This document shows positions 1-4,958 of a stretch of 6,679 nt of DNA, piece by piece (positions within the stretch are counted from its first letter, which is position 1; each line of letters begins with the position of its first letter). Under the pieces are notes generated by a model that saw nothing but the letters and a program-made list of their open reading frames with translations, was not told where the DNA came from and did no database searches. The position numbers and the translations under genes were made by a program. Where the stretch lies: positions 1 to 6,679 of the forward strand of contig JAAZFP010000214.1 in the NCBI GenBank assembly GCA_012511645.1. Reading direction: 5' to 3'. This stretch comes from Microbacteriaceae bacterium. Lineage in GTDB: Bacteria > Actinomycetota > Actinomycetes > Actinomycetales > Microbacteriaceae.

Positions 1-113
1 CCCTGACGCTGCTTGTGGCGCGGGTTGCTCTTGCAGATCACCATGACTCGGCCGTGACGGCGGATCACCTTGCAGTGATCGCAGATGGGCTTAACGCTGG
101 GATTGACCTTCAT
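1..113 (-). CDS. rpmJ: 50S ribosomal protein L36 (3' end cut by window edge)
   Basis: The reading frame starts at ATG 113-111 and runs off the left edge after 37 full codons and two bases of a 38th. It begins MKVNPSVKPICDHC and ends in NPRHKQRQ. This is the L36 zinc-ribbon protein of the large subunit. The usual zinc ligands are visible as C11, C14, C27 and H33. L36 is normally 37-38 residues, so only the last codon or two and the stop are missing. The frame is too short for most ORF callers. It follows infA by 67 nt on the same strand and should be co-transcribed with it. The Cys-containing (zinc-binding) form is the one seen here. Identification is essentially certain from sequence. Confidence 0.97.
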   Translation of the reverse strand, partial: MKVNPSVKPICDHCKVIRRHGRVMVICKSNPRHKQRQ

Positions 114-119
114 TGTGGT

Positions 120-125
120 TCCTTT
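120..125 (-). promoter_or_regulatory. Ribosome binding site of rpmJ
   Basis: On the minus strand AAAGGA (125-120) precedes the rpmJ ATG with a 6 nt gap after GGA. This is ordinary spacing and supports the start at 113. Confidence 0.75.
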
Positions 126-143
126 TGAATCGCTGTCATCGTA

Positions 144-161
144 CTCACGGTGTGCCGCGAG
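144..161 (-). other. Intercistronic hairpin between infA and rpmJ
   Basis: The minus-strand transcript can fold CTCGCGG-CACA-CCGTGAG into a 7 bp stem with one G-U pair and a 4 nt loop. On the plus strand the same position would be a C-A mismatch, so the fold suits infA-rpmJ mRNA. No U tract follows, so it is unlikely to be a full terminator. It could be an RNA stability or processing element. Function is not shown. Confidence 0.4.
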
Positions 162-180
162 CCGTTACTTCTCAGCAGAC

Positions 181-402
181 TTACTTGTGGCGGTAGACGA
201 TGCGGCCGCGGGTCAGGTCGTATGGCGTCAGCTCTACGATCACCCGATCCTCTGGGAGGATTCGAATGTAGTGCTGGCGCATTTTGCCCGAGATGTGCGC
301 AAGGACGGTGTGGCCGTTCGTCAACTCAACGCGAAACATCGCGTTGGGGAGCGCTTCGACTACTTGGCCCTCGATCTCGATGACGCCTTCTTTTTTGGCC
401 AT
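181..402 (-). CDS. infA: Translation initiation factor IF-1
   Basis: This 73-residue protein has the standard IF-1 length and sequence: MAKKEGVIEIEG at the start, SGKMRQHYIRI in the middle and LTPYDLTRGRIVYR at the end. It is a single OB-fold domain that binds the 30S A site during initiation and works with IF-2 and IF-3. The frame stays open upstream as far as 768, but the conserved MAKK start at 402 sets the true N-terminus. infA leads the operon that continues into rpmJ and, in related genomes, rpsM, rpsK and rpoA. A good promoter lies at 500-527, giving a leader of about 90 nt. The Shine-Dalgarno (GAGGA, 408-404) is unusually close to the ATG. An in-frame ATG at 453 could add 17 residues, but I see no good binding site for it. 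Confidence 0.98.
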   Translation of the reverse strand: MAKKEGVIEIEGQVVEALPNAMFRVELTNGHTVLAHISGKMRQHYIRILPEDRVIVELTPYDLTRGRIVYRHK

Positions 403-403
403 A

Positions 404-408
404 TCCTC
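404..408 (-). promoter_or_regulatory. infA Shine-Dalgarno with very short spacer
   Basis: Minus strand GAGGA (408-404) is followed by a single T and then the ATG at 402. Counted from GAGG, only 2 nt separate it from the start, against a usual 5-9. No other purine-rich element lies at normal distance. The start itself is fixed by protein conservation. Confidence 0.5.
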
Positions 409-454
409 TGTATCGCTTAGGTAATTGTGCTGGTCGTGCGAATGCTCACACATA

Positions 455-474
455 TTCTCGCGGGAACGCGAAAA
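455..474 (-). other. Stem-loop in the infA leader RNA
   Basis: In the minus-strand transcript TTTTCGCG-TTCC-CGCGAGAA folds into an 8 bp stem with one G-U pair and a UUCC loop. A second, smaller hairpin (GGTGC-TTT-GCGCC) lies just upstream at 477-489. Both fall between the predicted transcription start (about 493) and the infA start. They may stabilise the mRNA or act in regulation. No known riboswitch or ribosomal-protein binding motif was recognised. Confidence 0.45.
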
Positions 475-499
475 CAGGCGCAAAGCACCAAACGTCAAT

Positions 500-527
500 A
501 CTATACGCAATGAAGCGCGATTGACAA
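500..527 (-). promoter_or_regulatory. Promoter of the infA-rpmJ operon
   Basis: On the minus strand TTGTCA (527-522) and TATAGT (505-500) are separated by 16 nt. Both are close to the housekeeping sigma consensus and stand out in this GC-rich sequence. Predicted transcription start is near 493, giving a leader of about 90 nt. It is the strongest-looking promoter in the window, which suits a ribosomal protein operon. Confidence 0.75.
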
Positions 528-583
528 GCGTCGATGGGAATGACGTTTGCGACGAGAGTTCGTCCGTGCTGCACCGCTCGCCT

Positions 584-597
584 GAGGAGTGATGTAA
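584..597 (+). promoter_or_regulatory. SD followed by a start-stop codon pair (ATG-TAA)
   Basis: GAGGAG (584-589) is followed after 2 nt by ATG (592-594) and immediately by TAA (595-597). An overlapping GTG at 589-591 is in the same frame. This frame is also that of the IMPase gene, whose ATG lies at 613, 15 nt after the TAA. It could be a minimal upstream ORF on a longer transcript, or the relic of an older start inactivated by a stop. It would be absent from a leaderless transcript starting at 613. Confidence 0.4.
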
Positions 598-600
598 GTC

Positions 601-606
601 TACGCT
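601..606 (+). promoter_or_regulatory. Leaderless-type -10 box of the IMPase gene
   Basis: TACGCT fits the actinobacterial TANNNT -10 motif and ends exactly 6 nt before the ATG at 613. This places the transcription start at or next to the first base of the start codon. No clear -35 is seen about 17 nt upstream. Confidence 0.55.
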
Positions 607-612
607 CGAACT

Positions 613-1470
613 ATGACCTTCACTGCACTTGATCTCGCGCGTCTTCGCACCTTCGCCGGCGCTCTCGCCCGCGACGTCGGAACCCATGTGCGCGAGCTTC
701 GCGAGACCGGTGCCGCGGTTGCCGAGACCAAATCGAGTCGCACCGATGTGGTGACCGCAGCCGATCACGAGGCTGAGCAGCTCATCGTCTCTGCCCTCCG
801 AGCTGAGCGGCCTGCAGACGGCATCCTGGGCGAGGAAGGGGCAAGCACACAGGGCGAGACCGGCATCACCTGGGTGGTTGATCCGATCGATGGCACAGTG
901 AACTACCTCTATGGCCTCCCGGGCTACGCCGTCAGCATTGCAGCCACCATCACCGGTGGCGGCCCAGGCACGATGGCAGACGGCCGCCGTACCGTCGCAG
1001 CTGCGGTGTATGTGCCGTCAAGCGACGAGCTCTTTACCGCGCAGGATGGCGGGGGTGCAACGCTCAACGGCAGGCCGATTCGGGTGTCACAAGCATCGGA
1101 GCTCTCCCTCGCGCTGGTCGCGACCGGCTTTGGGTACACCGCCCAGCGCCGAACTGAACAGGCTGAGGTGGTGCGCCAGCTGATCCCCCGCGTGCGCGAC
1201 ATTCGCCGTCTGGGTGCCGCGGCAACCGACCTGTGCCATCTGGCCGCAGGCCGCCTTGATGCCTATTATGAGCGCGGCCTGCAACCGTGGGATTACGCTG
1301 CGGGTGCGCTGATCGCGCGCGAAGCTGGCGCGGTGCTGCTCGGCAGAACGCACGATGCAGTTGCCGGTGAGCCCCTGCTGATTGCCGGTCCACCGGCGCT
1401 CGCAGCCCAGTTACAGCTCGCGGTCGGCCAGGCGTATGAGGCCTACGAACGCGATGCCCCTCAGCCGTGA
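613..1470 (+). CDS. Inositol monophosphatase family protein
   Basis: The 285-residue protein belongs to the Mg2+-dependent, Li+-sensitive phosphatase family (IMPase, SuhB, HisN, CysQ). Metal-site motifs are all present: GEEG at 73-76, DPIDGT at 90-95 (D90, D93, T95) followed by VNYLYGLP, and a C-terminal WDYAAGALIAREAGA from 226, where D227 would be the last metal ligand. The TDxVTxAD element at 44-51 is also intact. It is expected to be a soluble cytoplasmic enzyme that removes phosphate from a small substrate. Inositol-1-phosphate (for phosphatidylinositol lipids) and histidinol phosphate are both possible; sequence alone does not decide. No his genes are nearby. ATG 613 is the first start after an in-frame TAA at 595. 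There is no SD at normal distance, but a -10 box lies 6 nt upstream. It is transcribed divergently from infA. Confidence 0.93.
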   Translation: MTFTALDLARLRTFAGALARDVGTHVRELRETGAAVAETKSSRTDVVTAADHEAEQLIVSALRAERPADGILGEEGASTQGETGITWVVDPIDGTVNYLYGLPGYAVSIAATITGGGPGTMADGRRTVAAAVYVPSSDELFTAQDGGGATLNGRPIRVSQASELSLALVATGFGYTAQRRTEQAEVVRQLIPRVRDIRRLGAAATDLCHLAAGRLDAYYERGLQPWDYAAGALIAREAGAVLLGRTHDAVAGEPLLIAGPPALAAQLQLAVGQAYEAYERDAPQP

Positions 1471-1513
1471 CAACCTCCCGCAGGCGGGCCCAGCAACGAC
1501 TGGGAGGAGGTTG
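1471..1513. terminator. Probable bidirectional terminator between IMPase gene and trmB
   Basis: CAACCTCC (1471-1478) pairs perfectly with GGAGGTTG (1506-1513). Inside, CCCAG (1489-1493) pairs with CTGGG (1500-1504) around a 6 nt loop. A short alternative stem (CCGC-AG-GCGG) is also possible on the left side. The structure fills the 51 nt gap between two convergent genes, starting at the base after the IMPase stop. On the plus strand GTTTCGCC follows, and on the minus strand there is no U tract, so it is not a textbook intrinsic terminator on either side. Confidence 0.55.
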
Positions 1514-1521
1514 GTTTCGCC

Positions 1522-2340
1522 TTACTCCGAGGCGGTGCGGCGGTAGGTCAGGTCGCGAATGTCTCGACCCTTCTTGATGCCCTTCTGCTCAAACGCGGTC
1601 AGCACGCGTCCGTCAAACCTCGGTGCCCACTCCCCCTCAAACGCGCGCACAAAGTTCGGGGCCGCGTCCAGCACCTCGCGCATGTGATCCGCATACTCCT
1701 GCCAGTCAGTTGCGAGGCGGAGTGTGCCGCCGTCTCGCAGCGCGCGCGCCGCGATGAGGGTGAACGCGGGTGAAATCAGTCGCCGCTTGTGGTGCTTGGT
1801 TTTCGCCCATGGATCGGGGAAGAACACCCACAGTTCATCCACGGATCCCTTGGGGAGCGCGTGCTCAAGCACCTCGGGAGCGTTCGCCTCAATCATTCTG
1901 AGGTTCGACACCTCCGCCCAGTCCGCACGAATCATCGTGCGAGCGAGCCCTCCCTTGAACACCTCGACCGCGAGAAAGTCGCGCTCAGGGTGCTCGGTCG
2001 CGGCGTGCACGATAGCGTGCCCCTGACCTGAACCAATTTCGACCGTCAGCGGGGCGCTACGCCCGTAGACCTCGATGGGGTCAAGCGTTGCGTCGTCAGC
2101 GATGCTCGTCGCCGCATACCCGCGCGGCAGGTCAACAAGAAATCGCGGCCCAAGCTCTTCCCACGCCCGCTCCTGCGAGTCCGTGATGCGGCCTCCGCGG
2201 CGCACGAACGAGACCGGCTGCTTACGAAAGGTTCGTGGATCAGGGCTCTTCCCTTCTGCGGGAGACGTTTCTCTCAGGTCACCCGCTTCGGGCTCTGCAT
2301 GCTGGTCGGACAGTTGCGGGGTCGATTCTGGCACCCGCAT
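1522..2340 (-). CDS. trmB: tRNA (guanine-N7-)-methyltransferase
   Basis: This enzyme uses S-adenosylmethionine to methylate G46 in the tRNA variable loop. Family marks are clear: FRKQPVSFVRRGGR with TDSQERAW (38-60), the SAM-binding EIGSGQG (101-107), VEVFKGG (125-131), the diagnostic FFPDPWAKTKHHKRR (173-187), TDWQEY (211-216) and LTAFEQKG near the C-terminus. Length is 272 residues. The first 35 or so are Pro/Glu/Asp-rich, look disordered and are not part of the fold; such tails are common in actinobacterial TrmB. Coordinates use the upstream ATG at 2340. However, a TANNNT box directly abuts that ATG and lies 6 nt before an in-frame GTG at 2334, so a leaderless start there (270 residues) is at least as likely. 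It converges on the IMPase gene and diverges from aroQ. Confidence 0.96.
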   Translation of the reverse strand: MRVPESTPQLSDQHAEPEAGDLRETSPAEGKSPDPRTFRKQPVSFVRRGGRITDSQERAWEELGPRFLVDLPRGYAATSIADDATLDPIEVYGRSAPLTVEIGSGQGHAIVHAATEHPERDFLAVEVFKGGLARTMIRADWAEVSNLRMIEANAPEVLEHALPKGSVDELWVFFPDPWAKTKHHKRRLISPAFTLIAARALRDGGTLRLATDWQEYADHMREVLDAAPNFVRAFEGEWAPRFDGRVLTAFEQKGIKKGRDIRDLTYRRTASE

Positions 2341-2346
2341 AGCTTA
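2341..2346 (-). promoter_or_regulatory. -10 box of trmB
   Basis: Minus strand TAAGCT (2346-2341) sits immediately before the ATG at 2340 and exactly 6 nt before the in-frame GTG at 2334. If it is the -10, transcription would start near 2334 and the ATG would not be on the mRNA. No convincing -35 was found. Confidence 0.45.
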
Positions 2347-2402
2347 GCCCGGCCCGATCGGAACCCGCGAAGCGAAACCCGTGCCAAGGGCTGCGTGGGC
2401 AC

Positions 2403-2408
2403 TACCAT
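2403..2408 (+). promoter_or_regulatory. Leaderless-type -10 box of aroQ
   Basis: TACCAT ends 6 nt before the aroQ ATG at 2415. The spacer is GGGGGC, whose G run is too close to the ATG to be a normal SD. With the trmB box on the other strand, the 74 nt gap would hold two divergent promoters. Confidence 0.5.
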
Positions 2409-2414
2409 GGGGGC

Positions 2415-2852
2415 ATGACGCGACGCATCCTGCTGGTGAACGGCCCGAATCTCAACCTCTTGGGTGCTCGAGAGCCCGAAACATATGGCAGCGACACCCT
2501 CGAAGATGTCGTTGCCCTCGCCGAGCGCACCGCCGCCGAGTTCGGCATCGAGATTCGCGCGGTGCAGTCGAACCATGAGGGTGTGCTGATCGATGCGATC
2601 CATGACGCGCGCGCCGACTGCGACGCCATCATCATCAACCCGGGCGGCTTCACTCACACCTCGGTCGCGCTGCGCGACGCCCTCGCCGGCGTGGCGCTCC
2701 CCTTTGCCGAAGTGCACGTCAGCAATGTGCACGCGCGCGAGCCGTTCCGGCACCACAGCTACCTCTCACCGATCGCAACCTGCGTGATCGCGGGTGCGGG
2801 CGTGCAAGGCTACGAGTTCGCGGTGCGCCGTTTCGCGACGCTGCTCAGCTAA
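2415..2852 (+). CDS. aroQ: Type II 3-dehydroquinate dehydratase
   Basis: The enzyme catalyses the reversible dehydration of 3-dehydroquinate to 3-dehydroshikimate, the third step of the shikimate pathway. The 145-residue length is typical of the dodecameric type II class. Motifs in order: NGPNLNLLGAREPETYG (9-25) with the lid Arg R19 and catalytic Tyr Y24, QSNHEG (51-56), INPGGFTHTS (74-83) with substrate-binding N75, then E99, H101 and SNVHAREPFRHHS (103-115). These residues match the numbering I recall for the Mycobacterium tuberculosis enzyme, so the active site looks intact. No other shikimate gene is visible nearby, so it stands alone here. The start at 2415 fits both the family N-terminus and the -10 box 6 nt upstream. 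It is divergent from trmB and converges on the CPBP gene. Confidence 0.97.
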   Translation: MTRRILLVNGPNLNLLGAREPETYGSDTLEDVVALAERTAAEFGIEIRAVQSNHEGVLIDAIHDARADCDAIIINPGGFTHTSVALRDALAGVALPFAEVHVSNVHAREPFRHHSYLSPIATCVIAGAGVQGYEFAVRRFATLLS

Positions 2853-2866
2853 TCACACACGCATCA

Positions 2867-2895
2867 GCAGCGGATCAGCACTCGTTCCGCCCTGC
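2867..2895. terminator. Weak hairpin between aroQ and CPBP gene
   Basis: GCGGA (2870-2874) pairs with TCCGC (2886-2890), and GCA (2867-2869) with TGC (2893-2895) across a CC bulge. It sits in the 45 nt gap between two convergent genes. The loop is 11 nt and no U tract follows on either strand, so a terminator role is only suggested by position. Confidence 0.3.
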
Positions 2896-2897
2896 CG

Positions 2898-3836
2898 CTA
2901 TGGTGCTGTCGGGAAAATGTCAAACACCTGCGGATTGTGCGCGTGCACGAGCACCGCAAACACCACGGCGTCAAACAGCAGGTGCACGGTCACCACATAG
3001 CCGAGCGAACGGGTGCGCAAGAAGATGAATCCCTGCACCAGCGCAAACGGAATCGTGAGCAGCGGGCCCCAGGCACGATAGCCGAGCTCCCAGAGGAACG
3101 ACACGAATACCACGGCCTGCAGCACGTTTGCGAGCCACGGCGGAAAGTGCCGCAGGAGCACCGCGAAGACGGTGCAGATAAAGAACAGCTCATCCCAGAT
3201 GCCGACGGCACCCACTCCCACAAACAGCCGTGCAATCAGCTCGGGGGTGTCGACCGTAGGCCAGTTCGTGTAGACACCCGAGCCGATGAAGTAGAACGGC
3301 AAAATCAGCCAGCCGAGCACCAACACTCCGAGCAGCCAGCTCCAGTGCAGCAGTCCCCACCGCTGGCCTCCGCGCCACGGAAAGCCCGTCGCCCGATCCT
3401 GGTAGATGAACCGCGAGATGAGATAGGGCACGAGCACCGCGCCACCGAGCGCGAGGGTGAACTTCACCATCGCCCAGTTGTCGAGCTCAGCAGCGAGCGG
3501 AATCGTGCGCACAATGCCGAGACCGATTGCGACGAGTGACAGATCGCGCAGCAGCGACGGCGGTCTCGTGACCGTTCGGGCGCCGCGCTTGTCATGCGAG
3601 AACACGGGAATGGCGTAGGGATCGCAGCCGCCGCGGTCAGCCTTCCAGGCTGCGGCGAGCCCGAGCACGGCAAGCACTGCACCAGAAAGCAGATCTTCGA
3701 AGACGAAGAATGCGGGAGCTGCGAGCACGGTGAGCACCGCGGCGAGTGTTGGCCACGGTTTCACCGTCGGTCGCAGCACGGGCTGATGACCCTGGCTCGC
3801 GCCTGCGTGTTGCTCGCTCTCGCTCATTTCGGTCAC
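2898..3836 (-). CDS. CPBP-family intramembrane protein, catalytic residues degraded
   Basis: This 312-residue protein has roughly eight hydrophobic segments between residues 30 and 298 and a short polar N-terminus. The C-terminal part (about 205-295) has the layout of the CPBP/Abi domain (CAAX protease and bacteriocin-processing family). The usual first motif EExxxR reads DELFFI (215-220): the first Glu is Asp and the Arg is Ile. The second motif FxxxH appears as FVSFL (244-248), with Leu for His. The third, HLLFD (285-289), keeps His and Asp. Protease activity is therefore doubtful; a binding or scaffolding role is possible. The assigned start is GTG 3836, 6 nt after the LOG stop, with no SD; ATG 3827 (residue 4) is an alternative. 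It is probably translationally coupled to the LOG gene. Substrate is unknown. Confidence 0.8.
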   Translation of the reverse strand: MTEMSESEQHAGASQGHQPVLRPTVKPWPTLAAVLTVLAAPAFFVFEDLLSGAVLAVLGLAAAWKADRGGCDPYAIPVFSHDKRGARTVTRPPSLLRDLSLVAIGLGIVRTIPLAAELDNWAMVKFTLALGGAVLVPYLISRFIYQDRATGFPWRGGQRWGLLHWSWLLGVLVLGWLILPFYFIGSGVYTNWPTVDTPELIARLFVGVGAVGIWDELFFICTVFAVLLRHFPPWLANVLQAVVFVSFLWELGYRAWGPLLTIPFALVQGFIFLRTRSLGYVVTVHLLFDAVVFAVLVHAHNPQVFDIFPTAP

Positions 3837-3842
3837 TAGGGG

Positions 3843-4916
3843 TTATGTGTGAGGAACGTCGGGCAGATCGGGCGCCGAATCCAACTGGTTGAGCGCGCGG
3901 ATCAAGCGATGCAATTCACCGACTGCGCGCGGTCGAGGCACCAGCACAATGCGCGGCAGGTCAAGCAGGTCATCGTCTCGCACCTCGGGCTTCAGCGGCT
4001 CGGTGCGTTCGATCTGTCCCTCAGCGAGCAGCCCGGCAAATTCCTGATTGAGCTGCGCGATCTCGGCGTCGGTGGGCGCTGATCGCAGCCGAATCACGAG
4101 CTTCTCGCGATGCCAGCGCAGCGAATCATAGTTGCGCCAAAACCCGGTGACCTCCGCCACTGCCTCGTCGATCGAGTCGGTGATGAGCACGCGATCAAGG
4201 TCTCCCGCGGTGATCATGCCGGTGGCTTGCAGGTGATCAACGGTGAACCGCTCAAAGCCCTGCCAAAAGGTACCGCCCGGGCGATCGAGCAGCACGATCG
4301 GCACCGGCACCATCTTGCCGGTCTGCTGCAGGGTCAGCAGCTCATAGGTCTCATCCATCGTGCCGAAGCCACCGGGCAGGCAGATGAACCCGAGTGATTC
4401 CTTGACCAGCATGAGTTTGCGAGTGAAGAAGTATTTCATCGACACCAGTCGATCGTTGTGCGCAATGTGGTGCGACGGCTGCTCTTCAAAAGGCAGCCGA
4501 ATGGACACGCCGATTGACTGCACGGGGCCGGCACCGATTGCGGCGGCCTCCATAATGCCGGGTCCGGCACCGGTGACGACCATCCACCCCTGCTCAGCAA
4601 GCTCGCGCGAAACTCCCTCTGCCTGCAGGGACAGTGGATCTTGGGACTGCGTGCGTGCTGAGCCGAAGATCGTCACCTTGGGCGTGTGTTCGAACGGGGC
4701 GAAGAGCCTGAACGCGGTGCGCATCTCTTCGAGCGCAGCCGATGAAATCTTCAGGTTCAGCCTGCTCGTGTTGTCGAGCCCAAGCCCGATACCGGTGTCG
4801 ATGAGTCTGGTCACCAGCGTTCGCTGCCACTCGACCCCCACTTCATCGAGCAGGCGTTCGATCGCCTCGCGCTGGGCACGGTGCTTGGCTTCAGGGTCAA
4901 GAGCTGGCTCATCCAC
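3843..4916 (-). CDS. LOG family (TIGR00730) Rossmann-fold protein
   Basis: The 357-residue protein contains the LOG/YgdH nucleotide-binding fold: FGSART (84-89), VVTGAGPGIMEAA (113-125), FFTRKLMLVKES (163-174) and the signature PGGFGTMDE (181-189). LOG enzymes cleave nucleoside monophosphates to ribose 5-phosphate and free base, and in plants they activate cytokinins. Older annotations call them lysine decarboxylases, which is wrong. The core LOG domain is about 180-200 residues. Here it carries an N-terminal helical part of about 75 residues and a C-terminal part of about 100, ending in an Asp/Pro-rich tail. The real substrate is unknown. The start is GTG 4916, with a -10 box 6 nt upstream, so it can be transcribed independently of ispG, whose stop is 42 nt away. 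The CPBP gene follows by 6 nt. Confidence 0.9.
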   Translation of the reverse strand: MDEPALDPEAKHRAQREAIERLLDEVGVEWQRTLVTRLIDTGIGLGLDNTSRLNLKISSAALEEMRTAFRLFAPFEHTPKVTIFGSARTQSQDPLSLQAEGVSRELAEQGWMVVTGAGPGIMEAAAIGAGPVQSIGVSIRLPFEEQPSHHIAHNDRLVSMKYFFTRKLMLVKESLGFICLPGGFGTMDETYELLTLQQTGKMVPVPIVLLDRPGGTFWQGFERFTVDHLQATGMITAGDLDRVLITDSIDEAVAEVTGFWRNYDSLRWHREKLVIRLRSAPTDAEIAQLNQEFAGLLAEGQIERTEPLKPEVRDDDLLDLPRIVLVPRPRAVGELHRLIRALNQLDSAPDLPDVPHT

Positions 4917-4922
4917 GCTCTC

Positions 4923-4928
4923 AGCCTA
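4923..4928 (-). promoter_or_regulatory. Leaderless-type -10 box of the LOG gene
   Basis: Minus strand TAGGCT (4928-4923) is followed by the 6 nt GAGAGC and then GTG at 4916. The purine-rich spacer ends too close to the GTG to act as a normal SD. The box supports GTG 4916 as the start. Confidence 0.55.
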
Positions 4929-4933
4929 GCCGT

Positions 4934-4956
4934 GTCGAGCGAACATCCAGCTCGAC
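4934..4956 (-). promoter_or_regulatory. Perfect inverted repeat between ispG and the LOG gene
   Basis: GTCGAGC (4934-4940) and GCTCGAC (4950-4956) form a perfect 7 bp inverted repeat around 9 nt. It begins 3 bases after the ispG stop. As RNA it would be a terminator-like hairpin for the upstream operon, but without a U tract. As DNA it covers the spacer and -35 zone of the LOG promoter, where a repressor could bind. Both readings fit and may coexist. Confidence 0.5.
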
Positions 4957-4958
4957 GC

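Noticed and set aside
85..420. 111-residue plus-strand frame across rpmJ and infA
   Set aside because: It is antisense to two certain ribosomal-operon genes and shows no motif.
521..549. Plus-strand promoter starting with TTGACA at 521-526 for the IMPase gene
   Set aside because: TTGACA is perfect, but no -10-like hexamer occurs 16-18 nt downstream (the region reads ACGTTTGC). The bases are better explained as the -35 of the infA promoter read on the other strand.
403..768. Continuous open frame upstream of infA, making a 195-residue protein
   Set aside because: It crosses the infA promoter and lies antisense to the IMPase gene. IF-1 has a conserved 73-residue form starting at MAKK.
2937..3539. 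200-residue plus-strand frame opposite the CPBP gene
   Set aside because: It is His/Glu/Arg-rich with no recognisable domain, lying fully antisense to a gene with clear membrane segments. This is typical of shadow frames in GC-rich DNA.
4360..4929. 189-residue plus-strand frame opposite the LOG gene
   Set aside because: Ser/Pro-rich composition without motifs; the minus strand carries the clear LOG signature.
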